This document shows positions 1 through 7,078 of a DNA stretch of 32,962 nt, piece after piece. The position numbers were made by a program, and so were the translations under genes. The notes below the pieces were generated by a model that was not told where the DNA came from, searched no databases, and was given only the letters and a program-made list of their open reading frames with translations. How positions within the stretch are numbered: position 1 is the first letter of the stretch; each line of letters begins with the position of its first letter. Source of the DNA: Streptomyces sp. ISL-12 (GTDB lineage Bacteria > Actinomycetota > Actinomycetes > Streptomycetales > Streptomycetaceae); contig NZ_JAGGOO010000148.1 of assembly GCF_018614415.1 (NCBI RefSeq), positions 1-32,962 of the forward strand, written 5' to 3'.

Positions 1-1
1 C

Positions 2-1144
2 GCCTACGAGTTCGACCCGGTCGCCGAGAAGTACATCCCCGTCGACCCGATGGACAAGGCCCGCTGGTACCCGACCCTCGTCGGCCTGGACGACGGCCGC
101 GTCCTCGCCGCCTCCGGCCTGGACGACGTCGGCATGATCGACCCGGGCGACAACGAGATCTACGACCCGAAGACCAAGAAGTGGTCACCGGGCCCCAAGC
201 GCTACTTCCCCACGTATCCCGCCCTCTTCCTCACCAAGGGCGGCAAGCTCTTCTACTCCGGTTCCAACGCCGGTTACGGCCCCGCCGACCAGGGCCGCGT
301 CCCCGGCCTGTGGGACCTGGAGACCAACACCTTCCAGAAGGTCCCCGGCCTCACCGACCCCGACCAGCTCGAAACCTCCGCGTCCCTCCTCCTGCCCCCC
401 GCGCAGGACCAGAAGGTGATGGTGCTGGGCGGCGGCGGGGTCGGCGAGTCGAAGAAGTCGACCCCGCGCACGGCCGTCGTCGACCTCAAGGAGGACAACC
501 CGGCCTTCAAGCCCGGCCCCGACCTCCCCCAGGGCACCCGCTACCTGAACAGCGTGATCATGCCGGACGACACCGTCTTCACGTCCAACGGCTCCGAGGA
601 CTACCGCGGCCGCAGCGCCAGCAACATCCTCAAGGCGCAGTTCTACGACCCGAGGACCAACGCGTTCAAGGAGGCCGCCGCGCCCGCCGTGGGCCGCAAC
701 TACCACTCCGAGGCGCTGCTGCTGCCCGACGGCCGGGTCGCCACCTTCGGCTCCGACCCGCTCTTCGACGACCAGCAGAACACCAAGCTCGGCCACTTCG
801 AGCAGCGGATGGAGGTCTTCACCCCGCCGGCGCTGCACCGCGACACGGCCGCCCGCCCGGCCCTGAAGGACGGCCCGGAGACCCTCGACGCCGACCACCG
901 CGTCACCTACCGCACCGACCACCCCGACCGGATCGCCGAGGCCCGCCTGATGCGCCCGAGCGCGGTGACCCACACCACCGACGTCGAACAGCGCTCCATC
1001 GCACTCGACGTGACCAAGAAGGGGAAGTCGGTCACCTTCGACATCCCCGAGGACCGCACCCTGGTCCCGCCCGGCTGGTACATGCTCTTCGTCACCGACT
1101 CGGCCGGCACCCCGTCGAAGGCGAAGTGGATCAAAGTCGAGTAG
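2..1144 (+). CDS. glxA: Copper radical oxidase, GlxA/galactose-oxidase type (3' part only)
   Basis: The reading frame is open from the first bases of the window, so only the C-terminal ~381 residues are present. Seen: kelch-type beta-propeller repeats (Asp-Gly-Arg-Val turns), then a C-terminal immunoglobulin-like DUF1929 domain. The Tyr of ARWYPT (codon 68-70) fits the Tyr that forms the Cys-Tyr radical cofactor; its partner Cys would lie upstream of the window. NYHSE (Tyr 701-703, His 704-706) and the His of THTTD (971-973) fit the remaining copper ligands of galactose/glyoxal oxidases. Known: GlxA in streptomycetes is a membrane-associated copper oxidase acting with the CslA synthase in making a hyphal-tip glycan. 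The gene ends 6 nt from the convergent GH6 gene, supporting the GlxA assignment. The orthology to GlxA is inferred; a related secreted oxidase remains possible. Confidence 0.85.
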   Translation, partial: AYEFDPVAEKYIPVDPMDKARWYPTLVGLDDGRVLAASGLDDVGMIDPGDNEIYDPKTKKWSPGPKRYFPTYPALFLTKGGKLFYSGSNAGYGPADQGRVPGLWDLETNTFQKVPGLTDPDQLETSASLLLPPAQDQKVMVLGGGGVGESKKSTPRTAVVDLKEDNPAFKPGPDLPQGTRYLNSVIMPDDTVFTSNGSEDYRGRSASNILKAQFYDPRTNAFKEAAAPAVGRNYHSEALLLPDGRVATFGSDPLFDDQQNTKLGHFEQRMEVFTPPALHRDTAARPALKDGPETLDADHRVTYRTDHPDRIAEARLMRPSAVTHTTDVEQRSIALDVTKKGKSVTFDIPEDRTLVPPGWYMLFVTDSAGTPSKAKWIKVE

Positions 1145-1150
1145 ACCAGG

Positions 1151-2164
1151 TCACTCCGCATCACGGGCATCACCGGCACCACGGGCGTTACGGGCCAGCC
1201 CCAGCGCGTACTCCGGCCACCACCGCCCGGCGTCCGGCCCGCCCGCGCAGGTGCCGTCCGACTCCCCGGGCCGCTTGATCCACAGGTACGCGTCGACGAC
1301 CGGGTCCCCGGTGTCGGTGGTCGGCCGGGTGCCCAGCGCCCGGCCGGGCGGGTTGCACCAGACGCCGGGCAGCGGCCCGTTGCCGTTGCGGCTGGTGTCG
1401 ATCACGAAGTGCTTGCCGCCCAGCCCCTGGGACAGCTTCTTGCCGTACGCCGTGGTGTCGGCGTTCGTCTGGAAGTTGGAGACGTTGAGCGCGAAGCCGT
1501 CGGCCGCCTCGATCCCGGCCCGCTTCAGCGGCTCGACCAGCGCCCAGGGGTCCTTGATCCAGGAGGGGTTGCCCGCGTCGAGGTAGACCTTGGTGTGCGG
1601 CTGCTCCTTCAGCCGGGTGATCGCCTCGCCCAGCAGCCGCTCCCGCTCGGCGTGCAGCTCGCCGGGCGTGCAGCCGTCGACGATGTGCGCGACGGCGTCG
1701 GGCTCCAGCACCACCAGGGCCTTGGCGTCACCGATGGCGTCGGCGAACTTCCCGATCCACTGCCGGTAGGCCGCCGCGCCGGCCGCACCTCCGGCGGAGT
1801 GCTGGCCGCAGTCGCGGTGCGGGATGTTGTAGGCGGTCAGCAGGACCGTCTTCCCCGCCTTCGTCGCCGCCCGGGTGGCCCTGCGCACCAGCGGCGTCGG
1901 GTCGATCTCGCCGGCCGGCCAGAGCGCGGCGGGCTGCCCGGCGATCCGCTGGAGGAGTTCGGCGTCCTGGGAACGGCCCTGGCGCTGCCACTGCCGGCCC
2001 TGCCGGGCGGCGGGGCTGTCCGGGTCGACCCAGAAGTCGGAGCCGGCCGCCTTCCGGGAGGGGACCGCGGCCACGGACGCCTCGTCGACGTCGGCCGCGG
2101 AGGAACAGCCCGCCGCGAGCCCGAGGGCGGTGACGGGCGCGAGGGTGCGGATCAGCCGGAACAT
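1151..2164 (-). CDS. cslZ: Lipoprotein glycoside hydrolase family 6 (CslZ-like endoglucanase)
   Basis: 337 residues. The ATG at 2164-2162 follows AGGGAG and opens a signal peptide ending in the lipobox LAAGC with Cys20, so the enzyme is probably lipid-anchored outside the membrane. GH6 features are present in order: RDCG with Asp118, LEPDAVA with the candidate catalytic acid Asp156, WCNPPGRALG near 269-278, and the C-terminal KRPGESDGTC segment with Asp303. Cys119/Cys165 and Cys270/Cys306 can form the two usual disulfides. No carbohydrate-binding module is present. GH6 enzymes are inverting beta-1,4-glucanases; beside a GlxA-type oxidase it most likely trims the beta-glucan made by a CslA synthase, which is an inference from context. 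Longer upstream extensions run through the tandem repeat and lack a signal peptide, so they were not used. Confidence 0.9.
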   Translation of the reverse strand: MFRLIRTLAPVTALGLAAGCSSAADVDEASVAAVPSRKAAGSDFWVDPDSPAARQGRQWQRQGRSQDAELLQRIAGQPAALWPAGEIDPTPLVRRATRAATKAGKTVLLTAYNIPHRDCGQHSAGGAAGAAAYRQWIGKFADAIGDAKALVVLEPDAVAHIVDGCTPGELHAERERLLGEAITRLKEQPHTKVYLDAGNPSWIKDPWALVEPLKRAGIEAADGFALNVSNFQTNADTTAYGKKLSQGLGGKHFVIDTSRNGNGPLPGVWCNPPGRALGTRPTTDTGDPVVDAYLWIKRPGESDGTCAGGPDAGRWWPEYALGLARNARGAGDARDAE

Positions 2165-2193
2165 GCTGCTCCCTGAAGCAGAGGAAAGAAAGC

Positions 2194-2218
2194 GTAACGA
2201 TCCACCGCGCATCGTTAC
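2194..2218. promoter_or_regulatory. Inverted repeat upstream of the GH6 gene
   Basis: GTAACGAT (2194-2201) and ATCGTTAC (2211-2218) form a perfect 8-bp inverted repeat with a 9-nt spacer, 30 nt before the GH6 start. Size and position suit an operator for a dimeric regulator. The binding protein is unknown; the divergent MarR gene at 2484 is one candidate. Confidence 0.45.
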
Positions 2219-2272
2219 ATACCGGGCGCGTCGCCCCTCGCATCGCCATGCCCGCGACCGAGTACGCCACTG

Positions 2273-2328
2273 ACCGGCGACCGGCGACCGGCGACCGGCG
2301 ACCGGCGACCGGCGACCGGCGACCGGTG
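2273..2328. repeat. 7-bp tandem repeat (ACCGGCG)n
   Basis: Seven perfect consecutive copies of ACCGGCG and an eighth ACCGGTG copy fill 2273-2328. Degenerate relatives (GACCAGCGGCCGGCGACC-like) continue to about 2394. Because 7 is not a multiple of 3, the array produces repetitive peptides in all frames, which explains several spurious ORFs here. It lies in the gap between divergent cslZ-like and marR genes. Confidence 0.95.
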
Positions 2329-2394
2329 ACCCCGACCAGCGGCCGGCGGCCGCGACCAGCGACCGGGGAGCGCGACCAGCGGCCGGCGACCGTG

Positions 2395-2434
2395 TTTCGG
2401 ACCGGCCGGCGGCCCGGCGCCGCCCGGTCCGAAA
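2395..2434. repeat. 11-bp perfect inverted repeat upstream of marR
   Basis: TTTCGGACCGG (2395-2405) and CCGGTCCGAAA (2424-2434) are perfect complements separated by 18 GC-rich bases. No gene reads into it, so a terminator role is unlikely. It could be a regulatory hairpin or a widely spaced operator in the marR/cslZ divergent promoter region. Confidence 0.6.
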
Positions 2435-2449
2435 AGCGGGACGGAGCTG

Positions 2450-2470
2450 ACCGGCATGTGACCGGCCGGT
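2450..2470. promoter_or_regulatory. Candidate MarR operator next to the marR start
   Basis: ACCGGC (2450-2455) and GCCGGT (2465-2470) form an inverted repeat. The second half also lies in the perfect 10-bp palindrome ACCGGCCGGT (2461-2470), which ends 13 nt before the marR GTG. MarR proteins commonly repress their own promoter from such sites. The assignment is inferred from position only. Confidence 0.35.
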
Positions 2471-2483
2471 AAGGTCTGATGCC

Positions 2484-2993
2484 GTGCCGAAGCCCCTCAG
2501 TCTCTCCTTCGACCCCATCGCCCGCGCCGACGAAAGCTGGAAGCGCCGCTGGGGCAACGTGCCCTCCATGGCCGCCATCACCTCGATCATGCGGGCCCAG
2601 CAGATCCTGCTGGCCGAGGTCGACGCGGTGGTCAAGCCGTACGGGCTGACCTTCGCGCGGTACGAGGCGCTGGTGCTGCTCACCTTCTCCAAGTCGGGCG
2701 AACTGCCGATGTCCAAGATCGGCGAACGGCTCATGGTCCACCCCACCTCGGTCACGAACACCGTCGACCGCCTGGTCACCTCGGGCTTCGTCGCCAAGCG
2801 CCCCAACCCCAACGACGGTCGCGGCACCCTCGCCTCGATCACCGACAAGGGCCGCGAGGTGGTCGAATCCGCCACCCGCGACCTGATGGCCATGGACTTC
2901 GGCCTGGGTGCCTACGACGCCGAGGAGTGCGGCGAGATCTTCGCGATGCTGCGCCCGCTGCGGGTGGCCGCGGGCGACTTCGAAGAGGACTGA
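2484..2993 (+). CDS. MarR-family transcriptional regulator
   Basis: 169 residues starting at GTG 2484, with AAGG 10 nt upstream. The core (about residues 45-140) is a MarR winged helix-turn-helix: RYEALVLLTF, then MSKIGERLMVHPTSVTNTV as the recognition region and the wing NPNDGRGTLASITDKG, flanked by dimerisation helices. MarR proteins bind short palindromes as dimers and often release DNA on binding aromatic or thiol-reactive ligands. The domain has one Cys (EECGE, near residue 151), outside the usual redox-sensing position, so a ligand-responsive mode is more likely. Nearby targets could be the DUF3817 gene and icmA downstream, or the divergent GH6 gene. The ligand cannot be deduced. Confidence 0.88.
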   Translation: MPKPLSLSFDPIARADESWKRRWGNVPSMAAITSIMRAQQILLAEVDAVVKPYGLTFARYEALVLLTFSKSGELPMSKIGERLMVHPTSVTNTVDRLVTSGFVAKRPNPNDGRGTLASITDKGREVVESATRDLMAMDFGLGAYDAEECGEIFAMLRPLRVAAGDFEED

Positions 2994-3047
2994 GCCGGGG
3001 GCGGGGCGCCGCAAGATCGCCCGGAACGCCTCGTTACGCTCGTACCC

Positions 3048-3389
3048 ATGAAAAAGAGCGTGCTGACCCGCTACCGGGTCATGGCGTACGTCACCGGTGT
3101 CCTGCTGATCCTGCTGTGCCTCGGCATGATCGGCAAGTACGTGCTGGACATGAACGGTGCCGACGACTTCACCCGCGTCGTCAGCATCGCGCACGGCTGG
3201 CTCTACGTCATCTACCTCGTCTTCGCCTTCGACCTGGGCGCCAAGGCGAAGTGGCCGGTCAAGAAGCAGCTGTGGGTGCTGCTCGCTGGGACCATCCCGA
3301 CGGCCGCGTTCTTCGTCGAACGCAGGATCACCCCGGAACTCCAGGCGAAGTTCACCGAGGCCGGCGGTCCCGCGCCCGTCAAGGCGTAG
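3048..3389 (+). CDS. DUF3817 integral membrane protein
   Basis: 113 residues, ATG 3048. Three hydrophobic segments are visible at about residues 12-30, 44-62 and 74-92, joined by short Lys/Arg-containing loops, which is the size and pattern of DUF3817 proteins. The signature region is SIAHGWLYVIYLVFAFDLG. The family is common in actinobacteria, often next to MarR regulators, but has no established biochemical function. It lies 54 nt after marR in the same direction, probably in one transcript, and is followed by a hairpin terminator, which separates it from icmA. Confidence 0.85.
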   Translation: MKKSVLTRYRVMAYVTGVLLILLCLGMIGKYVLDMNGADDFTRVVSIAHGWLYVIYLVFAFDLGAKAKWPVKKQLWVLLAGTIPTAAFFVERRITPELQAKFTEAGGPAPVKA

Positions 3390-3402
3390 GGCACCCGCCG
3401 CC

Positions 3403-3426
3403 ACCGCCGTACACACGTACGGCGGT
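3403..3426 (+). terminator. Hairpin terminator after the DUF3817 gene
   Basis: ACCGCCGTAC (3403-3412), loop ACAC, GTACGGCGGT (3417-3426) form a perfect 10-bp stem followed by TTGCC. It lacks a long U tract, as is usual in Streptomyces. Confidence 0.7.
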
Positions 3427-3440
3427 TTGCCGTCGACAGA

Positions 3441-3458
3441 TACTAGGACGTCCTAGTA
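3441..3458. promoter_or_regulatory. Perfect 18-bp palindrome operator before icmA
   Basis: TACTAGGACGTCCTAGTA is a perfect palindrome ending 11 nt before the icmA ATG, immediately after the upstream terminator. It therefore overlaps the only available promoter/leader space for icmA. Its symmetry and position indicate the binding site of a dimeric repressor controlling isobutyryl-CoA mutase. The nearest candidate regulators are the MarR protein (2484) and the TetR protein (5815, minus strand); neither is proven. Confidence 0.7.
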
Positions 3459-3469
3459 AATTCGAGGGT

Positions 3470-5170
3470 ATGGACGCTGACGCCATAGAGGAGGGCCGCC
3501 GACGCTGGCAGGCCCGGTACGACGCGGCGCGCAAGCGCGACGCGGACTTCACGACGCTCTCCGGTGATCCCGTGGAGCCGGTGTACGGCCCCCGCCCCGG
3601 GGACACCTACCAGGGCTTCGAGCGGATCGGCTGGCCGGGCGAGTACCCCTTCACCCGTGGCCTGTACCCGACCGGCTACCGGGGCCGGACCTGGACGATC
3701 CGCCAGTTCGCCGGTTTCGGCAACGCCGAGCAGACCAACGAGCGCTACCGGATGATCCTCCGCAACGGCGGCGGCGGCCTCTCGGTCGCCTTCGACATGC
3801 CGACGCTGATGGGCCGCGACTCCGACGACCCGCGCTCGCTCGGCGAGGTCGGCCACTGCGGGGTGGCCATCGACTCGGCCGCCGACATGGAGGTCCTCTT
3901 CCGCGACATCCCGCTCGGCGACGTCACGACGTCGATGACGATCAGCGGCCCGGCCGTCCCCGTCTTCTGCATGTACCTGGTCGCCGCCGAGCGCCAGGGC
4001 GTCGAACCGTCCGTGCTGAACGGCACGCTCCAGACCGACATCTTCAAGGAGTACATCGCCCAGAAGGAGTGGCTCTTCCAGCCCGAGCCGCACCTGCGCC
4101 TGATCGGCGACCTGATGGAGTACTGCGCGGCCGGCATCCCCGCCTACAAGCCGCTCTCCGTCTCCGGCTACCACATCCGCGAGGCCGGCTCCACGGCCGC
4201 GCAGGAGCTGGCGTACACCCTGGCCGACGGCTTCGGGTACGTGGAGCTGGGCATCTCCCGCGGCCTGGACATCGACACCTTCGCGCCCGGCCTGTCCTTC
4301 TTCTTCGACGCGCACGTCGACTTCTTCGAGGAGATCGCGAAATTCCGCGCGGCCCGCCGCATCTGGGCCCGCTGGATGCGCGACGTGTACGGGGCGAGGT
4401 CGGAGAAGTCCCAGTGGCTGCGCTTCCACACCCAGACCGCCGGCGTCTCCCTCACCGCGCAGCAGCCGTACAACAACGTGGTCCGTACGGCGGTGGAGGC
4501 CCTGGCGGCCGTGCTGGGCGGCACCAACTCCCTGCACACCAACGCCCTCGACGAGACCCTCGCCCTCCCCTCCGAACAGGCGGCGGAGATCGCCCTGCGC
4601 ACCCAGCAGGTCCTGATGGAGGAGACCGGCGTCGCCAACGTGGCCGACCCGCTCGGCGGCTCCTGGTACGTCGAACAGCTGACGGACCGGATCGAGGCGG
4701 ACGCGGAGAAGATCTTCGAGCGGATCAGGGAGCGCGGGCTCCGGGCGCACCCCGATGGGCGGCACCCCATCGGCCCGATGACCTCCGGCATCCTGCGCGG
4801 CATCGAGGACGGCTGGTTCACCGGCGAGATCGCCGAGTCCGCCTTCCGCTACCAGCGGTCGCTGGAGAAGGGCGACAAACGGGTCGTCGGCGTCAACACC
4901 CACACCGGCTCCGTCACCGGCGACCTGGAGATACTCCGGGTCAGCCACGAGGTGGAACGGGAGCAGGTGCGGGCGCTGGGCGAGCGCAGGGCCGGCCGCG
5001 ACGACACCGCCGTACGCGCCGCCCTCGACGCCATGCTCGACGCGGCCCGCTCCGGCGCCAACATGATCGAGCCGATGCTGGACGCGGTACGCGCGGAGGC
5101 GACCCTCGGGGAGATCTGCGGGGTGCTGCGGGAGGAGTGGGGGGTGTACACGGAGCCGGCGGGGTTCTGA
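3470..5170 (+). CDS. icmA: Isobutyryl-CoA mutase large subunit
   Basis: 566 residues from ATG 3470 (GAGGGT just upstream), exactly the usual size of IcmA. It is an adenosylcobalamin-dependent carbon-skeleton mutase subunit lacking the C-terminal B12-binding domain, which is supplied by a separate small subunit not found in this window. Substrate residues can be read directly: Phe80 (IRQFAGFGNA) and Gln198 (KEYIAQKEW) replace the Tyr and Arg that hold the carboxylate of methylmalonyl-CoA, so the substrate is isobutyryl-CoA, interconverted with n-butyryl-CoA. Typical mutase segments follow (SVSGYHIREAGS, FHTQTAGVSLTAQQPYNN, TNSLHTNALDE). In streptomycetes this reaction links valine degradation with butyryl-CoA supply for polyketides. 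It is preceded by a palindromic operator and converges with tetR 21 nt downstream. Confidence 0.97.
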   Translation: MDADAIEEGRRRWQARYDAARKRDADFTTLSGDPVEPVYGPRPGDTYQGFERIGWPGEYPFTRGLYPTGYRGRTWTIRQFAGFGNAEQTNERYRMILRNGGGGLSVAFDMPTLMGRDSDDPRSLGEVGHCGVAIDSAADMEVLFRDIPLGDVTTSMTISGPAVPVFCMYLVAAERQGVEPSVLNGTLQTDIFKEYIAQKEWLFQPEPHLRLIGDLMEYCAAGIPAYKPLSVSGYHIREAGSTAAQELAYTLADGFGYVELGISRGLDIDTFAPGLSFFFDAHVDFFEEIAKFRAARRIWARWMRDVYGARSEKSQWLRFHTQTAGVSLTAQQPYNNVVRTAVEALAAVLGGTNSLHTNALDETLALPSEQAAEIALRTQQVLMEETGVANVADPLGGSWYVEQLTDRIEADAEKIFERIRERGLRAHPDGRHPIGPMTSGILRGIEDGWFTGEIAESAFRYQRSLEKGDKRVVGVNTHTGSVTGDLEILRVSHEVEREQVRALGERRAGRDDTAVRAALDAMLDAARSGANMIEPMLDAVRAEATLGEICGVLREEWGVYTEPAGF

Positions 5171-5191
5171 CCCCCAGGCCCACCCCGGGGC

Positions 5192-5815
5192 CTACTCGGC
5201 CGGCCGGGAGGTCAGGCCCGACAGCAGGACCCGCGTGAAACCCCGTACCCACGCCTCGTCCGCGGGCTCCGCGCTCACCAGCGTCCGGTGCACCACCGCG
5301 CCCGCCACCACGTCGAAGATCAGGTCCACCGTGCGGGCGGCCTCGTCCGGGTCGGGCTGGGGCGGGAGTTCGCCGCGGGCCTGGGCGCGGGCGCGGCCCT
5401 CCAGGACCAGGCCCTTCTGGCGTTCCACGATCGAGCGGCGGATGCGTTCGCGCAGGGCGGGGTCGCGGGTGGACTCGGCGACGACCGCCATCAGGCCGCT
5501 GCGGGCCTCCGGGCGGTCCAGGATCGACGCGAACTGGAGGACCACGCCCTCGATGTCGGCGGCCAGGCAGCCGCAGTCGGGCAGGCGGAGTTCGTCGAAC
5601 AGCTCGGCGACCGCGTCGACGACCAGCTCGTTCTTGCCCGACCAGCGGCGGTAGAGGGTCGTCTTGGCGACCCCGGCCCGTGCCGCCACGTCGCCCAGCG
5701 TCAGTTTCGACCAGCCCAGCTCGACCAGTGCCTCCCGTGTCGCGGCCAGGATCGCGGCGTCGGCCGCCGCACTGCGCGGGCGGCCGGAGCGACCGGCGGG
5801 GGAGCGGTTCGGCAT
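5192..5815 (-). CDS. TetR-family transcriptional regulator
   Basis: 207 residues. The N-terminal TetR DNA-binding domain runs from about residue 16 to 66, with the helix-turn-helix TLGDVAARAGVAKTTLYRRW (39-58) and the linker SGKNELVVDAV. The C-terminal half is a helical ligand/dimer domain ending near the Pro-rich LPPQPDPDEAARTVDLIFD stretch; the ligand is not predictable. The ATG at 5815-5813 directly abuts GAGGG, too close for a Shine-Dalgarno, so translation may be leaderless; no better in-frame start exists. A 17-bp palindrome at 5902-5918 sits in its upstream region and could be its operator. It converges with icmA, which may be under its control. Confidence 0.9.
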   Translation of the reverse strand: MPNRSPAGRSGRPRSAAADAAILAATREALVELGWSKLTLGDVAARAGVAKTTLYRRWSGKNELVVDAVAELFDELRLPDCGCLAADIEGVVLQFASILDRPEARSGLMAVVAESTRDPALRERIRRSIVERQKGLVLEGRARAQARGELPPQPDPDEAARTVDLIFDVVAGAVVHRTLVSAEPADEAWVRGFTRVLLSGLTSRPAE

Positions 5816-5901
5816 CCCTCGACCATATCCGCGGGTTTGGCGGGGGATGCCGTGAGGGAGATCACCAAGGGGCCGTATCGCGGGGGGTGCGCAGGGTATT
5901 A

Positions 5902-5918
5902 CGCTACGAGTCGTAGCG
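5902..5918. promoter_or_regulatory. 17-bp palindrome between divergent tetR and trx/TPR genes
   Basis: CGCTACGA-G-TCGTAGCG is a perfect 8-1-8 inverted repeat, 87 nt upstream of tetR and 133 nt upstream of the thioredoxin/TPR gene. The form is typical of TetR-family operators, so autorepression of tetR and possibly control of the divergent gene are plausible; inferred from position. Confidence 0.6.
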
Positions 5919-6050
5919 AAAGCGAGGGTGACCTCAGGCTGGAGCGACGACCACCGGCGCCAGGTGGGGACCTGGCGCCGAACAGCACACTTCGGAGCGG
6001 GTTTCAGGCCGCTTTTCACGGACGCGCGCGGTACGGGGGAGGATAGGCGC

Positions 6051-7025
6051 ATGCAGCCACGGAACATGTCCATGAGCGGGGTCGTCGACCTCGCCGCGGT
6101 GAAGGCGGCCCAGGAGGCCAAGGCCAAGGCGGAGCAGGCCCGCGCCCAGGCCGCGCAGCAGGGCGGCGGGGGTGCCGTCTCACCCGCCGATCTCGTCATC
6201 GACGTCGACGAGGCGGGCTTCGAGCTCGATGTCCTGCAGCGGTCCACCGAGGTCCCGGTCGTCATCGACTTCTGGGCCGAGTGGTGCGAGCCCTGCAAGC
6301 AGCTGAGCCCGGTCCTGGAGCGGCTCACCGTCGAGTACAACGGCCGGTTCGTGCTCGCCAAGATCGACGTCGACGCCAACCAGATGCTGATGCAGCAGTT
6401 CGGCATCCAGGGCATCCCGGCCGTCTTCGCGGTGGTCGCGGGGCAGGCGCTGCCGCTCTTCCAGGGTGCCGCAGGCGAGGCCCAGATCCGCCAGACCCTG
6501 GACCAGCTGGTGCAGGTCGCCGAGCAGCGCTTCGGCCTCACCGGCCTGGTCGTCGACCCCGAGGCCGACCCGGGCGCCGCCCAGCAGGCCCCCGCCGCCC
6601 CGGCCGGACCGCACGACGCCGCGCTGGAGGCCGCCGTACAGGCCCTGGACGCGGGCGATCTGGGTGGCGCGGTGCGCGCGTACCAGAACGTACTGAACGA
6701 GGACCCGGGCAACATGGAGGCCAGACTCGGTCTCGCCCAGGCCGAGTTGCTCCAGCGGGTGCAGGACCTGGACCCGCAGCAGGTGCGCAAGGACGCCGCC
6801 GACAAGCCCGCCGACGTGCGGGCGCAGATCGCCGCCGCCGACCTCGATCTGGTCGGCGGTCATGTGGAGGACGCCTTCGGGCGCCTCATCGACACGGTGC
6901 GGCGTACCTTCGGCGACGAACGGGACGCCGTACGGGTGCGGCTGCTGGAGCTGTTCGAGGTCGTCGGGGCCGACGACCCGCGGGTGACGGCGGCCCGCCG
7001 GGCACTCGCCCGCGCCCTGTTCTGA
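6051..7025 (+). CDS. Thioredoxin-TPR co-chaperone, CnoX/YbbN-like
   Basis: 324 residues from ATG 6051 behind GGGGGAGGA. An Ala/Gln/Lys-rich N-terminal extension (about 15-40, probably helical) precedes a thioredoxin fold (about 48-160) with redox motif WCEPC (Cys79, Cys82) and the cis-Pro segment IQGIPAVFAV. After a Pro/Ala linker, the C-terminal part (about 185-324) is a tetratricopeptide region of the CnoX type. Known: CnoX/YbbN proteins combine holdase and redox activity and hand substrates to GroEL or DnaK. E. coli YbbN has lost one active-site Cys, whereas this protein keeps both, so it can act as an oxidoreductase. It is cytoplasmic, monocistronic, and ends before a strong hairpin. Confidence 0.9.
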   Translation: MQPRNMSMSGVVDLAAVKAAQEAKAKAEQARAQAAQQGGGGAVSPADLVIDVDEAGFELDVLQRSTEVPVVIDFWAEWCEPCKQLSPVLERLTVEYNGRFVLAKIDVDANQMLMQQFGIQGIPAVFAVVAGQALPLFQGAAGEAQIRQTLDQLVQVAEQRFGLTGLVVDPEADPGAAQQAPAAPAGPHDAALEAAVQALDAGDLGGAVRAYQNVLNEDPGNMEARLGLAQAELLQRVQDLDPQQVRKDAADKPADVRAQIAAADLDLVGGHVEDAFGRLIDTVRRTFGDERDAVRVRLLELFEVVGADDPRVTAARRALARALF

Positions 7026-7045
7026 CCGGACCCGCGCCTTCCCCG

Positions 7046-7078
7046 ACCGCCCGGCCGACGATCTTCCGGCCGGGCGGT
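7046..7078 (+). terminator. Hairpin terminator after the trx/TPR gene
   Basis: ACCGCCCGGCCG (7046-7057) pairs perfectly with CGGCCGGGCGGT (7067-7078) around a 9-nt loop, 21 nt after the stop codon. No U tract follows. Confidence 0.75.

Noticed and set aside
2273..2328. CRISPR-like array
   Set aside because: Units are 7 bp and contiguous, without spacers; no cas genes are nearby.
2248..2472. ORFs made of repeated Arg-Pro-Ala-Thr-Gly-Asp peptides over the tandem repeat
   Set aside because: They are produced by the 7-bp array in all frames, and have no family or ribosome-binding site.
1728..3416. Very long minus-strand ORF opposite marR and the DUF3817 gene
   Set aside because: Its composition is that of a shadow frame (Arg/Gly/Asp/His-rich), it runs through the 7-bp repeat, and the opposite strand has recognisable families.
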